From: Amoebidium appalachense
Lineage: Eukaryota; Ichthyosporea
NCBI GenBank assembly: GCA_963693365.1
Contig: CAVNZM010000005.1
Span: forward strand, 11,904,001-11,968,000
Length of the DNA stretch: 64,000 nucleotides
Reading direction: 5' to 3'
A model generated the notes under the pieces. It searched no databases, was not told the origin of the DNA, and saw only the letters and a program-made list of their open reading frames with translations. The position numbers and the translations under genes were made by a program. Of the stretch, positions 44,918 to 64,000 are shown one piece after another. Numbering within the stretch: the stretch's first letter is position 1; every line of letters begins with the position of its first letter.

Positions 44918-45535
44918 GGCAATTATGCTAACATTGGTGTTCGACAGCAGCATTCAAACGGTTGCCATTCCGTGACTATTGATCAAACAGAAGTAGTACA
45001 AATATCATGTGGCAATACGAGGTACAGGGTTTTGTCGACTTGCTAACAGTAATAATATACAGCTGGGTGCGTGTCACTGAGACTCATACTACTAGCTGCA
45101 GCTATATAAGCAATATAGCCTCTGCACTGGTCTAAGATGCGTGAAAGAAGGCCTATGCTATTCTATGGGCACCACAATTTGTAACAAAATCTCACACCGA
45201 AGAAAATTGGTGTCTACATTTTGTTGTTTTAGATGGTACACAGCCCATAATACAACCCAATGAATATTGTACGCAAATTATCTGGAATCAACCGCCTTTC
45301 CGGCATTACAGTATACATTACGTTCTTTCATCATGGGGTATCTACTCCATATGCATGCCAATACACAAGTCGCAATCATATAGGAGCAAGGTGAAGCTCG
45401 ACTTTCTATGGCATGCCGAAATATTAGGTGCATTTGCAATCCCATATCCCCCCCCCCCCCCCCCCCCCTCCCCACACACACACACACACACACACCCCTT
45501 CCCCAACCCACACAACAGCTTTGCTTGCTGCTCCC

Positions 45536-45566
<31 letters not shown>

Positions 45567-45843
45567 AAAAAAAAAAATGAAAGAAAGAAAGCAAAAGAAA
45601 GAAACGAAAGGAAAGCCCCAACTGCCACGGCACATGTTTTCTGTTGAAAAACAAAATCTTACCCTTTAACGTAAAATTAAAAAGCATGGCCTATACAAAG
45701 AAAGAATCTCAAGTTTGCAACAACCGCCTCATTAAATGCACAAGGCACGGTTAAGTATGAGCACCACAAAACTTGGCGGTGTGTTCCAGTGTAACCTTGA
45801 GCAAAACATAGCCCCAGTTCAATAAAGGAAAATGGCCAAGTGT
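41581..45843. other. Spacer upstream of the DDT/PHD gene
   Basis: It should contain the missing first exon or exons and the promoter of the DDT/PHD gene and the 3' flank of the membrane-protein gene. It holds G-runs (41676-41710, 42841-42869, 43020-43073), C-runs (43643-43696, 44795-44850), (AT)n at 44877-44913 and C(n)A(n) at 45532-45577. Unique stretches at 42000-42600, 43080-43620 and 43860-44700 show no recognisable product on either strand. Confidence 0.6.
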
Positions 45844-47173
45844 CTACAGAGCTCCACCCCTTGACATAGACAGAGACATAAGACTTCCGCTTCCGAGAGA
45901 GCCTGTCTTGGGGCTGACCGGGAAGTGCTCCTGACTCGTGTGCATGTCTTGGTGGCTGTTGGATTTGGGATCCCCAGATGATGCCCTTTGCCTAAGTAGT
46001 TTCATAGGTTTGATCCTATCCATACTGCCCTGAAGAGAGCTGAAGGAGGGTGAAAATGGTGAGTGGGTGAAATGTGTTTTGTTTTATCTCACCAATGTTT
46101 CGCTTTTTCTAGTGGTTGATTATTAAGACCATAAATTGTTTTCTTCTGCTTTTAGCACACATGTGTGAGTGTGTGCAAGGTTTGTGTGGAGGCTAGGTGT
46201 GCAATGGTGAACGGGTGTTCTGCATAGGTGCTCTTATCATGTTTTGCTTTTTTTAGTAATTGGTTATAAAGACGATGATTTTTTTTTTTTCCCCCCCGAG
46301 CTCGCATGTGTGAGTGTGTGCACTTGTCCCCAATACTTCCCTTTTCTAGTGGTTGGTTACCAAGGCAATGCATCCCTTTTTCCCTCTGAGCGCACGTGTG
46401 CAAGTGCACTTCTTTGTGCGTGTGTGTGTGTTGTGGGGGGAAGGGGGGGGGGGGGGGGGGGGGGGGGGGACATAGCATGGACTAGAATTAACGAAAGGGG
46501 ATTAGCTCTTTTTCAATGCCTGCCCCCCCTCCCCCCCCCTCCCTCCCCCCCCATCTCATATACCGCTTTCTAGGGCCCCATTTTATTTCCCTCCCCCCGT
46601 TCCTTCCCACACTGCCTGCCATGCAAAAAAACACGAGGATATGAAATTTCTCTTCGGGGTTTCATCCTTTTCCATTCCAGATGGCACAGAAGGGCTGGGG
46701 AGAGGAGAGGGGGTGGAGAGGAGGGGAGAGAGGGGGGAAAGGGAAGGGGGAAGGGGAAAGGAGGAGGGAGGGGGAGAAGGGGGGGAGGGGAGGGGGAGGG
46801 GGGATGTAAAAAACATGGCATAAGCACGAAACGGGCACCCAAAATACACACACAGGCCACACTTGAGTAGATCCCATCACCGGCGTTTGTGTGTGTATGT
46901 GTGTTTTGGGGGGGTGCGGGCAAAGGGATTGGGTGGTGGTGGTGGTGGTGGTGGCGGTGTGTGTGTGTGCGTGTGTGCGTGTGTGTGTGGTTGGGGGGGG
47001 GGGGGGGGGGGGGGTTGAATGCGGAACACGGTACGAAGTAAAAATACACGACGAGAAGCATGGTGCAGGACACATGCAAAAGCAAAAATTCAAGTATGCA
47101 ACATCAGCCATGCGCAAAGTATGCGTCATAAGCAGAGCCCATCCTCAGGGAGGGTGGGGTGAGGGGGTGGGGT

Positions 47174-47218
<45 letters not shown>

Positions 47219-48855
47219 AGGGGGTATATCATACTGTTTGAAGTGAGTGAAGCTGCTTGAACGGCCGACAACCCCTTGGTCACTTTCATCTTCACTGAAA
47301 AAAGCTGGGCCCGAGATAGTCTTGTATTTGTCCAGCCTGCGTACGTGTGTGTGTGTGTGTGTGTGTGTGCGTGTGTGTGTGTGTGGTCCAGATATATGCG
47401 GATGTGATGTGCAGGAAGAGGCACAATTATTTAATGGGTAGCTCAGAAAACTGATTGTGTGTGTGTAGGGAGGGAGGGGGGGGGGGGGGGGTTGCATACT
47501 ACTCCGGTTGAAACATGCGGAAACTGTGGGAGTGCCGGTGTGGAGCCCTTTGTGTATGTGCGGGTAGGGGGTGGGGGGGGGGGGGGGGGGTGGGGGGATG
47601 GGTGGGTGGGTGGGTGGGTGTGGGGGGAGGGGGGGGGGGGGGAGAGTATTGCACACAATGCCTACGTACAAAGAGAACAAGGGTGTATGTCGTACGCGAG
47701 ACAAAACAGATGAATAATACATACACCAAAAAGCTGTTGCTAGTGGTTAGAAGGGAGCACCCGGGGGAGAGGGGGGAGGGAGGGACGGGGGAGCAGGGGG
47801 ATTGGTGGGTGGGAGTGCATGAGAGAGAATAAAATTTAAAATAAACACATTCACGACGGACGACTCAACCCAGTTTTTGCGCTGGCGCGGGGGGAAGGGG
47901 GAGGGGGGAGGGGGGAGGGGGCGGGGGGATAGAATATGCTACAGACAACAAAGTACACACTCATGACAGATAACACAATATAATATACGAGTTATGAGCA
48001 GAGCCCATCAACACCGAGGGGAGAGGGGGGAGGGGAGAGAGGGGGGAGGAGGGGGGAGGAGGGGATGTATGCATTAGAGGGTTGAAGTATGGAGGATGAG
48101 ACACCGTCAAACTCAACACGGGGGGGGGGGGGGGGGGGGGGGGGGAGGGATGTTATGTACCTCTTAGCCTTCTTAGTCTTCTTCCCTTTACGTGCCGACG
48201 GATTTAGCAATACCTCCAGCTGGGCTTGCACCACCTCTTCGCTCTCATGGGGTGTCCCGTCTGCGTTGGTCACATCCGGAAGAGAGTTGGAACGCTTAAT
48301 ACCACCGGGGACACTAGAAATAGAACCAATGTTAGATGATGTGGCTATTTATAGGAGTATAATTTTAAAGAGAAACAGAATAGAGGGCAGGTTGAGTAGA
48401 GCACTTGAAACCGTTGCTGGAGCGCTCGAAACTGCTATCGCTGTTGTTTTATATGAGAAATATACTTATCGTGTTGAATATTGTACCATAAGTACGTACG
48501 GTGATCAATAATGTGACTGATTATATAGGATCAGGGGTGGTGTGAACAAAAGAAGCTTCAGAAGTCCGGGATGCCATTTATAATGAGCACTGGTAGCTGC
48601 TGGTGACTGGTGCTGCTACTAAAAATAGCCAACACCACTAAAGATAGACCATGATAGCAGCGACGTGCCAGGGTAGATGGTGGTAGAGCAGGTACGGTGG
48701 GTCATTATCACACACGAAATCTAGCAGTGTGGGTTTCGTTGTCTTTGCTATGTGTGAGTGCAAATTACAATGCGGTAAATACTTCTTTACGTTACACTAT
48801 TGAACGCTGTTGGTAAACCTGGTAACAGTTACGCGGTCTAATGGCTGGTAAGAGT

Positions 48856-48908
<53 letters not shown>

Positions 48909-51699
48909 GGAGGGGGGGGGAAAGGGGCGAGGGGGGGGAAGAAGTAGGAGGGGGAGGAGGGGGGGGAGGGGTGGGCGCAGTGGTTGGTCGTAGCCTAAAG
49001 GTTAGAGGATTGCAACACTGAAAACCAGAGACATGAAAACCACGAAGATAAAACACAAAACTGAAATCTATACTATAACACATGCAGAGAAAACTTGGAC
49101 AGAGCCCATCGTCAGTGAGGGTCGACTCCTATGCCACCAGGGAGAAGAGAATTCACTATGAGAGGGCTACTTGAGCCAAGAAATGATATGGATTAAAGGA
49201 AGACTTTTGGGAGATAGGGGATCAAAAGGGGATGGGCATGGGGGAAAGGGTGAAGGAGGGGGGGGGGAGGGGAGAGTATGCATTGGGTTGTTGGAAGTAC
49301 TGGAGGATACATCAGAGGACAAAACATAAAGCGTCACAAAAATTCAAAAACCAGAAATCAAACATTCAAAAAGAAAAAATATTCAGAGAAGGAAGGAGAA
49401 AAGGTAGGCACAGAATTAAAACAGAAAAAATAACAAAGTGCAACTAGGGAGGCAAAAGGGAGGTAATAGCAATCGCGGGGAAAAAACAAACAAACCCACC
49501 TCTTCTTTTCCATCTGAGGGCCGCCACCAACAAGCTCATTCCTCAGAGCCCCCATATTCCTAGGCATTGCTATCCCAGCCGCAGACAGTACGGAACCCGG
49601 GGAGTCCGCGCTCGAACGGCGCCTCTGCGCTTGTTCCCTTGCCGCCATCGCAATCGCGTGATCGACTTCAGAAAAATCTGATTTGCGATCTTCGCCCGAA
49701 ACGTTCATGTTGAGAATTTCGTCAAAGTCTGACAGAACGTCCTTTGACGTTTTCTTGCGGATGCTCCCACCGGACGCGCGACCAAACATGTGTTTTATCA
49801 TGCTCTTGTCGGCCGAACGCGAGTGCAAGGTGTTGGTGGCGAACGAATCGCTGGAAACTGAAAGCGAGGGCAGGCCTCGTTTTGGCTGATGAGGGGATGT
49901 TTCGCCTAGAATGGGCGTGCGTTGCGTTTGGGGAATCGCAGTGTCTGCCGCCTGGGTTGAAGGGGTTACAAAATAGTCAAAAGAGCCGGTCGGCGGCGGC
50001 GTCATTGGGGGGATAAGATTTGCGACGGCTGGAACTGGAATTGTGTTGTTGAAATTCGCGGGGATCTCTTGTTTGCGATCTATTTTGTTGGGCAGATCCG
50101 GCAGATCGCGGTCTATGGAAGTGACCCAGCCGGGGGTGGGGAGTGGGTCGACGTCTATGGATTCGCCTTCCCAGTGGTTGTATTTCGTCAATCCCTTTCC
50201 GCCTTTAGTGGATGTGAGAACCCTGCATGGGGCAAGTGTTATTATAAATGTGTGTTTGTGGTGGAGAGGAGCACGTGAAAGAGTGAGTTTGAAGCGGCAC
50301 ACAAAAAGCTGAGTGATGCTAATCAAAATCTTTCATACAGAATCGACAATTTTTAGAGACTCTGTGTAAGTTCCAGTAGCAAGGTATGGGTTGGGGTGAT
50401 GGCAAGAGGGCAGGTTCGGTGGGACTGGGGGAGAGGGGGAGGGAGGGGGGGGGGGGGGGGGGGGGGGAGGGGGGGGGGAGGGGGAGGAGGGGGAAGGAGG
50501 AAGGAAGCATGGCGCGGAACTTGTTATGGAATAAGGAAGGAAAAGCAGTGTGTGCGTGTGGGTGCTCTGCAAGACCATGGAAATATGCCGGGCAGTTCAG
50601 GCAGGAAAACAGGCATAGAGGCATACGACAAGATACGTTGTCAGCTTTAACAACGGGACGATAAAAAAAAATAAACCCGGACAAGGGAAGGAAACATATG
50701 GGAAAAGTATGACATGCATACGACATTTTACGTTGCTGGTTGACTATAGCCAGTGCTTGTCTGTGTGCGTGCGTGTCTGTGTGTGTATGTCTGTGTGCGG
50801 GCGCGCGGGCGTGTGCCCGCAACTGAATGGGTATGTGTATGTGTCTGTGCCTGTTTGGGTGAGAGTTCACGTGTGTGCATCTGTGTCTGCTTGAGTGTGT
50901 GAATGCTAGTTTATCTACATGTGTTATTTATGTGTGCGGTGTATTTCTGTGTGTATATTTTGTACATGTATGTGGAAAAGGCAAGGTTGAAGGGTTTGAA
51001 AGAAGAGGAATTACAACTCTTCGTCCTGTCCAGCCACACCGTTGGGTGCCCCTTTCGCCCACACACCATCTGCACCCGTCATTTCCATGTTCGAAGCTGC
51101 ACCGAGTTTCTGTCTCTGTCTTCGATTCCTCTGCTTAAAGAACACCAGCAACATCACAACGAGCATCATAGCCAGCACTCCCCCGAGAACGATTGCCAAA
51201 ATATCCGACCATTCTAACCCGTGCATACTGCGCCTCAAGTCAAAACCCCCCGCTACTGCCTTGTCGGCGCTCGATGTTGAACATGACACGTTTCTCTGTG
51301 TGTACACAACGAAGGAACCAGGTTGTGTCATCTGTCGAGAATCGACCGTCAGGAGGTACTTTCCCGGCTCACAGCACCCACCGCATCCTTGCAAAGGTAC
51401 CGTTTGTGACGCGTACGTTACTCGTTCTGATGCTCCAACGATTTTCCAACCAGAGGCCCCTTGCTGTAAAAGCACCAAACGTGTGCCTACGGGTCCTGCA
51501 TAATGGGCGGCAGCAGCGTGCTGTTCTGATATCTGCACTTGTTTTGCGACTATGGGCATGTTTGTCTTTTGCGTGATGGAGCCTACATCTTGGTCACATG
51601 GTGTGCCGCCCGTACAGGATAGCGGTGGGGGTGGCAGCTGCGCTTGTCTACCCACCCGGGAAGAGACGGCCGGGGGAATGTTTGTGTGCGGCATTTGTT
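45844..51699 (-). CDS. Single-pass membrane protein with long Ser-rich cytosolic tail, N-terminus unresolved
   Basis: Exons in transcript order: 51699-51015, 50222-49500, 48313-48161, 47294-47235, 46024-45844; all phases join. The first exon seen encodes a Cys-containing outer region (LSCTGGTPCDQDVG, GCGGCCEPGKYLL, NVSCSTS), then one hydrophobic segment (ILAIVLGGVLAMMLVVMLLVFF) followed by KQRNRRQRQK, a positive-inside stop-transfer. The tail of about 400 residues has many basophilic phosphosite motifs (RRRSSAD, KRSNSLPD, GRSSSFTHF, RQRASSGD) and Pro-rich blocks, ending SRGGAL. No known family is recognised; it looks like a receptor or scaffold. The signal peptide should be in an upstream exon that I could not find. 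An in-frame TAA overlaps the donor at 51014, so intron retention would give a short tail. Confidence 0.7.
46095..46415. repeat. Three diverged tandem copies of about 120 bp
   Basis: A unit with ctagtggttg, a T-run and gtgtgagtgtgtgca occurs at about 46110, 46250 and 46345. The array lies in the last intron of the membrane-protein gene, about 70 bases from its final exon. It does not appear to include the exon edge. Confidence 0.7.
47012..47160 (-). repeat. Copy of the dispersed C-tailed repeat, sense to the host gene
   Basis: On the minus strand it reads CCTGAGGATGGGCTCTGC, a long body, TACTTCGTACC and GCATTCAACC, then C(n) and (CA)n. It closely resembles the copy at 20025-20165. Confidence 0.8.
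47930..48115 (-). repeat. Two adjacent copies of the dispersed C-tailed repeat
   Basis: One copy (47930-48015) has the GGGCTCTGC head, a GTGTACTTTGTTGTC core and a CATATTCTATCC end. The other (48063-48115) has the CTTCAACCCTCTAATGCATAC end of the second subtype. Both are sense to the membrane-protein gene. Confidence 0.75.
48985..49385 (-). repeat. Two copies of the dispersed repeat, second subtype
   Basis: One copy (about 48995-49135) has the head GGCATAGGAGTCGACCC and GATGGGCTCTGTCC. The other (49275-49380) ends CAACCCAATGCATACTC followed by a C-rich run. Both lie in the intron between 49500 and 48313 and are sense to the gene. Confidence 0.7.
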
Positions 51700-52731
51700 C
51701 TGTGAATCCTTTAACGGGGTGCATGTGTTGTATATATATATATATACCTAATAGTGTGAAGAGTTTCTTATAAATTGAAAACTGGCCCGATGGCCTTTAA
51801 CAATCTGAGCGAAAAAGTGTTTCGTTTCAATTGCTGAAGTCTAGCGTGTGAAGTTTACCGCAGGAAGGATGGACGTGAAGTGCTATGGCTGAGTGTACTC
51901 CAGTGCTAGTTCCTAAAACAACAAAAAATATTCCGCCAAACTTCTTGCCAGTCCTTCCTTCTTACGACTCGGCAGCCTGCTTATTACCACTAACCTATCA
52001 GTCAAAGATTCCAAAATACACCTTTGGCCCTCAGCTGCAGGGGAGTGAAAGCAATTGCGAGTAAAGTTGTCTCGATATCTCAGAGTATGGAAGAATGGGT
52101 TTGACCCCTGTTCCGTGGTGCATTCATTTGTTCGCAAAGGGCTCGTTTACTATTCTTCCCATATACATAGCCTAACATAAGACAACGCTGAAAGTGCAGG
52201 AAAGCACAAAAAACATCACCACAGCTTACAGTAAAATGACTCACTATCTTGTCACCGGGTGCGTGCGTCTGTGTCAAATGGTGGCTGCAGCCTGCTTTCA
52301 GTTACGAGTTTTTAGAGAGACCAATCATCTGTCTCCGTTCCACTAAATTTAATGATGGAACGCTTGGAATGCGTAGCCTACCAATCAAACGGCGATTTCT
52401 TAGTCCCCGAGCCAGAAACTTCCTGGACATCAAAATTGACACGACATGGAAGGCGTGTGCACATGTGTGATGACCACGTGCATGCGTGTCACACACAGTG
52501 GGCACATACAGTACTACACTGGGCAGGCAGGCATACAGGCTATGAGTCCTGTTCGAGAAAACCACGTGCAGACAATGACATTCACCTACATGCTCTTAGT
52601 AGACCTGACTCACACTCGCAGGAGGCCTCTCCGATATCGATGTGAGCAGTCTCTTGCGAGGGGCTGTCCCCTTTACCCCCTCCTCTGCCAACAGCCCCCT
52701 TCCCTCTTTCTTTTCGCTCGAGGGATCAACC

Positions 52732-52762
<31 letters not shown>

Positions 52763-53161
52763 AAATAAAATAAAAAAAATTATTGAGAGGGCCCGTCCCC
52801 CGTCACCCAACCGTTTCGTGACACCCCACACACACGTGACACACAAACACTAAACACACACACACGCACGCACACGCACGCACACACGCACACACACACA
52901 CACACACACAAACACATACACACAGAACCACACACACGCACGCGCACACACACAGTGTCACACACACACACACACATACACACACACACACACACACCAC
53001 ACACACACCACACACATTTGCAAACACACACACATGCGAACACACGCACACACATACACACACGCACACCTGCACACAGACACACACACACACGCACGCA
53101 CACACACACACATACTAGTACTTGCACACATACACACACTGTGTGCGCGCACACACAGACA

Positions 53162-53212
<51 letters not shown>

Positions 53213-53298
53213 GCACGCATACACACACGCACACACGCACACATACACAGCCACACACACACACACACACACATACAGTCACACACACACACACACGT

Positions 53299-53372
<74 letters not shown>

Positions 53373-53585
53373 GCACACACAAACACAGCACCTCAGCACC
53401 TCATAAATTGTTTACGGGTACACATGTACTGAAAACATGCATCCGTACAACCGTATTTACGGGCAGAAAAATACTGGAACGTATCGACAAAATCAAAGGG
53501 GGTGGGGAGGGGGGAGGAGGGGGAGGGGGTAGCTGAGGTGACTAGGAGGAAACTAAATGTAAATCGGCAGGCTGGGCAGATCTCA
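51700..53585. other. Spacer between the two membrane-protein genes
   Basis: It should hold the 5' end of the gene at 45844-51699. Unique sequence from 51730 to 52730 has only short frames; a C(n)A(n) tract lies at 52731-52766, and a CA-rich block of about 550 bp runs from 52842 to 53390. A short (AT)n lies at 51731-51746. Confidence 0.6.
52842..53390. repeat. CA-rich microsatellite block, about 550 bp
   Basis: Interrupted CA repeats with CACG and ACAT variants. Translation gives His-Thr or Cys-Val strings only. Confidence 0.95.
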
Positions 53586-53591
53586 TTTATT
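53586..53591 (-). terminator. Poly(A) signal AATAAA of the beta-helix gene
   Basis: TTTATT on the plus strand, 262 bases past the stop codon at 53853. It supports ending this gene here rather than joining it to the membrane-protein gene downstream. Confidence 0.6.
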
Positions 53592-53852
53592 TACACAATA
53601 CATAACGGTAACATAGTTGTTGTCTGATTGGTTCTGAGGTATTACTAAACACGGACTCCTGTGGGAAAATAAGCACATTCAAAATCACGAAGAGCCAAGG
53701 GAGATTAAAAAGGGTAAAGAGCTTGTTACTAAAACACATATACGTGGAAGGCCATTTTCTTCATCATTTCGCCACCGGGTCCCTGCCCCATGTCCTATGA
53801 CTACCAACACCAAAAACGCATTGCTGCCGGGGTACTGGTTTGGCAATCACGG

Positions 53853-56520
<2,668 letters not shown>

Positions 56521-58112
56521 AGTGCTTTTGCACAACTCTCATACGGTTCTCATTGCTTTCTTCTTCTACAAATGTAGCAACTTCTGTGCAGCTCGAGTTT
56601 TCTAAACACGTGCACGTGCACGCCTTATGCGCATGCATAAAGTTTGACGTGGGTGAAATGTAGTAGGGGCGTGTCGTAGTGTGTGTAACTGTGGTAGTAG
56701 CTTGTAGAGTTCAGATACTTCACTGGTTAACAGGAAATGTGTTAATATTTACACTGCATATCAAAATGAGCCTTGCTACTTTTTATGGAAACGCAGGCAA
56801 AAAAAACGTCTAGGGCAGAGCGTCACATTGCCTCAGCAAACACTGCAGTGTGCACGAAGTGAAATCTGATGATTATATACCAGGAATGGAATGTTGCGCA
56901 CAAGGTTATTGGCTAACTGTCCTGGTAAGATTAGCGCGTGATAGATACCCAATTGTATTCTGCTTATCATTGAGTTATCAGAACAAGATCTATGTTTGCT
57001 TTTTACTTACGATCATGAATCATGAGCCACAATCGATTGTAAATTTGTGAGCCACCGGCGATTTTGGCCAAGCTTACGCAAAACTACATCGGTTTGACGG
57101 GCGCCGTCATCCCAAAGAAGAAAGGGAAGAGAAGATACTTGGGAGTTCGGAGCTTTGACGAACCGTAGCTTTCTTTTTTGAACTCCCCAACATAGATTAG
57201 AAGAATTTTTTTTAAACAGTACATTGCTATATTCTTTTAGCAGCATCCCTACCTGAAGATATAGAAAGAAATCTAAAGACTCCCCCCTCTCCCCTCTCCC
57301 CCCCTCCCAACAACACGATTGCAACATGAGGTGGCAGTACACAGACCCGACGGGTCCCCTTCAGGCTGCAAACCCCTCAACCCTGTACGTTTGCCCCCCT
57401 CATCACATTTCTGGTTCATCAACATCGTAGCACCGCCTGGGCCTTCTCGATGCAACGTTTGTGTGGTTTTTCGATCATAGAAGAGTAGAGCGCTCAGTTG
57501 ATGACCAGCTGCATGTGCATTCCAAGATCCAGCCCCCCTCCCCCCTCCCCCCCCCCCCCCCCCCCTTTTTCTCCCCTCCTCCTCCCCCCGCCCCTTCCAA
57601 CCGCTCCCTTTGCCACTACCCCCTGGCTCTCGGGCACGTGGTCCCGTTTTTCTTTCTGGATGGTTTGAGTTCCCACCACCATGACATCCAAATACCCCCT
57701 GTCGTCCCTTCCTCCACTCCGCTCCCCCCAGCCTCCCCCCCCCCCCCCCCCCCCTTCCTCCCCCCGCCCTCTCTCCCCTTGCATCTCCTGCCGTTTTGAA
57801 TACTCCAGGTCTTCCCATCGGTTTTTTCCGTGGTTTTCGAACCTCCCTTAAATTTCCCCTCCCCACACAGAGTAAGACACACACACCACGAACAGGCACA
57901 TACACCTCTCCTCCCTCCCCAGCCCCTTGTGCTCCTGTTCTTCTCACAACCCGCTTCCCTATGTTCTATGTTCTCAGCTCTTTCCCGTTTTCAACTGTTG
58001 AAAGATGCGCGAAGGAAAGATAAAGAAACAAAGAATGTAGACGGCTGTCTCCGCCAGTGGAAGCACACACCTTTTAATTGGTGGGTTTTCTGATCTGTTT
58101 TAACCCTCTCAG
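56521..58112. other. Divergent region between the beta-helix gene and the WD40 gene
   Basis: Promoter of the minus-strand gene and the 5' exons of the plus-strand WD40 gene are expected here but could not be fixed. C-runs lie at 57546-57566 and 57738-57755. A minus-strand frame at about 57060-57175 (FVKAPNSQVSSLPFLLWDDG and onward) and a plus-strand frame near 57975-58070 look mildly coding, but neither joins in phase to a known exon. Confidence 0.4.

Positions 58113-64000
<5,888 letters not shown>

Overview
The window is nuclear DNA of a eukaryote, most likely a unicellular one. Genes are split into short exons with GT-AG introns, and the products are typical eukaryotic ones: a TBC/EF-hand Rab-GAP, an ER MIR-domain protein, a DDT/PHD/WHIM chromatin protein, and a WD40 protein of the fungal/plant type. 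The lineage cannot be fixed from sequence alone. A holozoan protist such as an ichthyosporean would fit, but that is a guess.

Most of the length is intron and spacer: (GT)n/(CA)n arrays up to about 215 bp, (CT)n arrays, and G/C homopolymers up to about 85 bp, often joined as T(n)G(n) or C(n)A(n). Long 'proteins' of Pro, Gly, Cys-Val or His-Thr are translations of these tracts and are not genes. I built the models by joining exons whose reading phase agreed across the splice sites.

Layout: (1) <1-8481, plus, C-terminal part of a TBC1D9/TBC1D8-like Rab-GAP. (2) 10480-13960, minus, a complete six-exon DsbA-like thioredoxin-fold protein with a CPFC active site. (3) 15993-16628, plus, an intronless SDF2-like protein with a signal peptide and MIR repeats. 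(4) 18963-41580, minus, a gene of about 24 exons encoding about 1,700 residues with MYND, DDT, PHD and WHIM/WSD modules, a candidate ISWI-type remodeller subunit with an unusual domain set. (5) 45844-51699, minus, a single-pass membrane protein with a long Ser-rich cytosolic tail. (6) 53853-56520, minus, a type II membrane protein with a Cys-rich module and a parallel beta-helix. (7) 58113->64000, plus, a WD40 protein (DUF2415 / At1g78070-like) that includes a 12-nt microexon.

Three patterns stand out. First, exon edges with their splice sites are tandemly copied next to the real exon at six places in three genes. Second, a dispersed SINE- or introner-like repeat ends in a C(n) tail and lies in the sense orientation of its host gene in every intronic copy I could place. 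Third, gene 4 carries a 452-bp near-perfect fold-back element inserted in one of these edge copies. The genes do not form an obvious pathway; their adjacency looks incidental.
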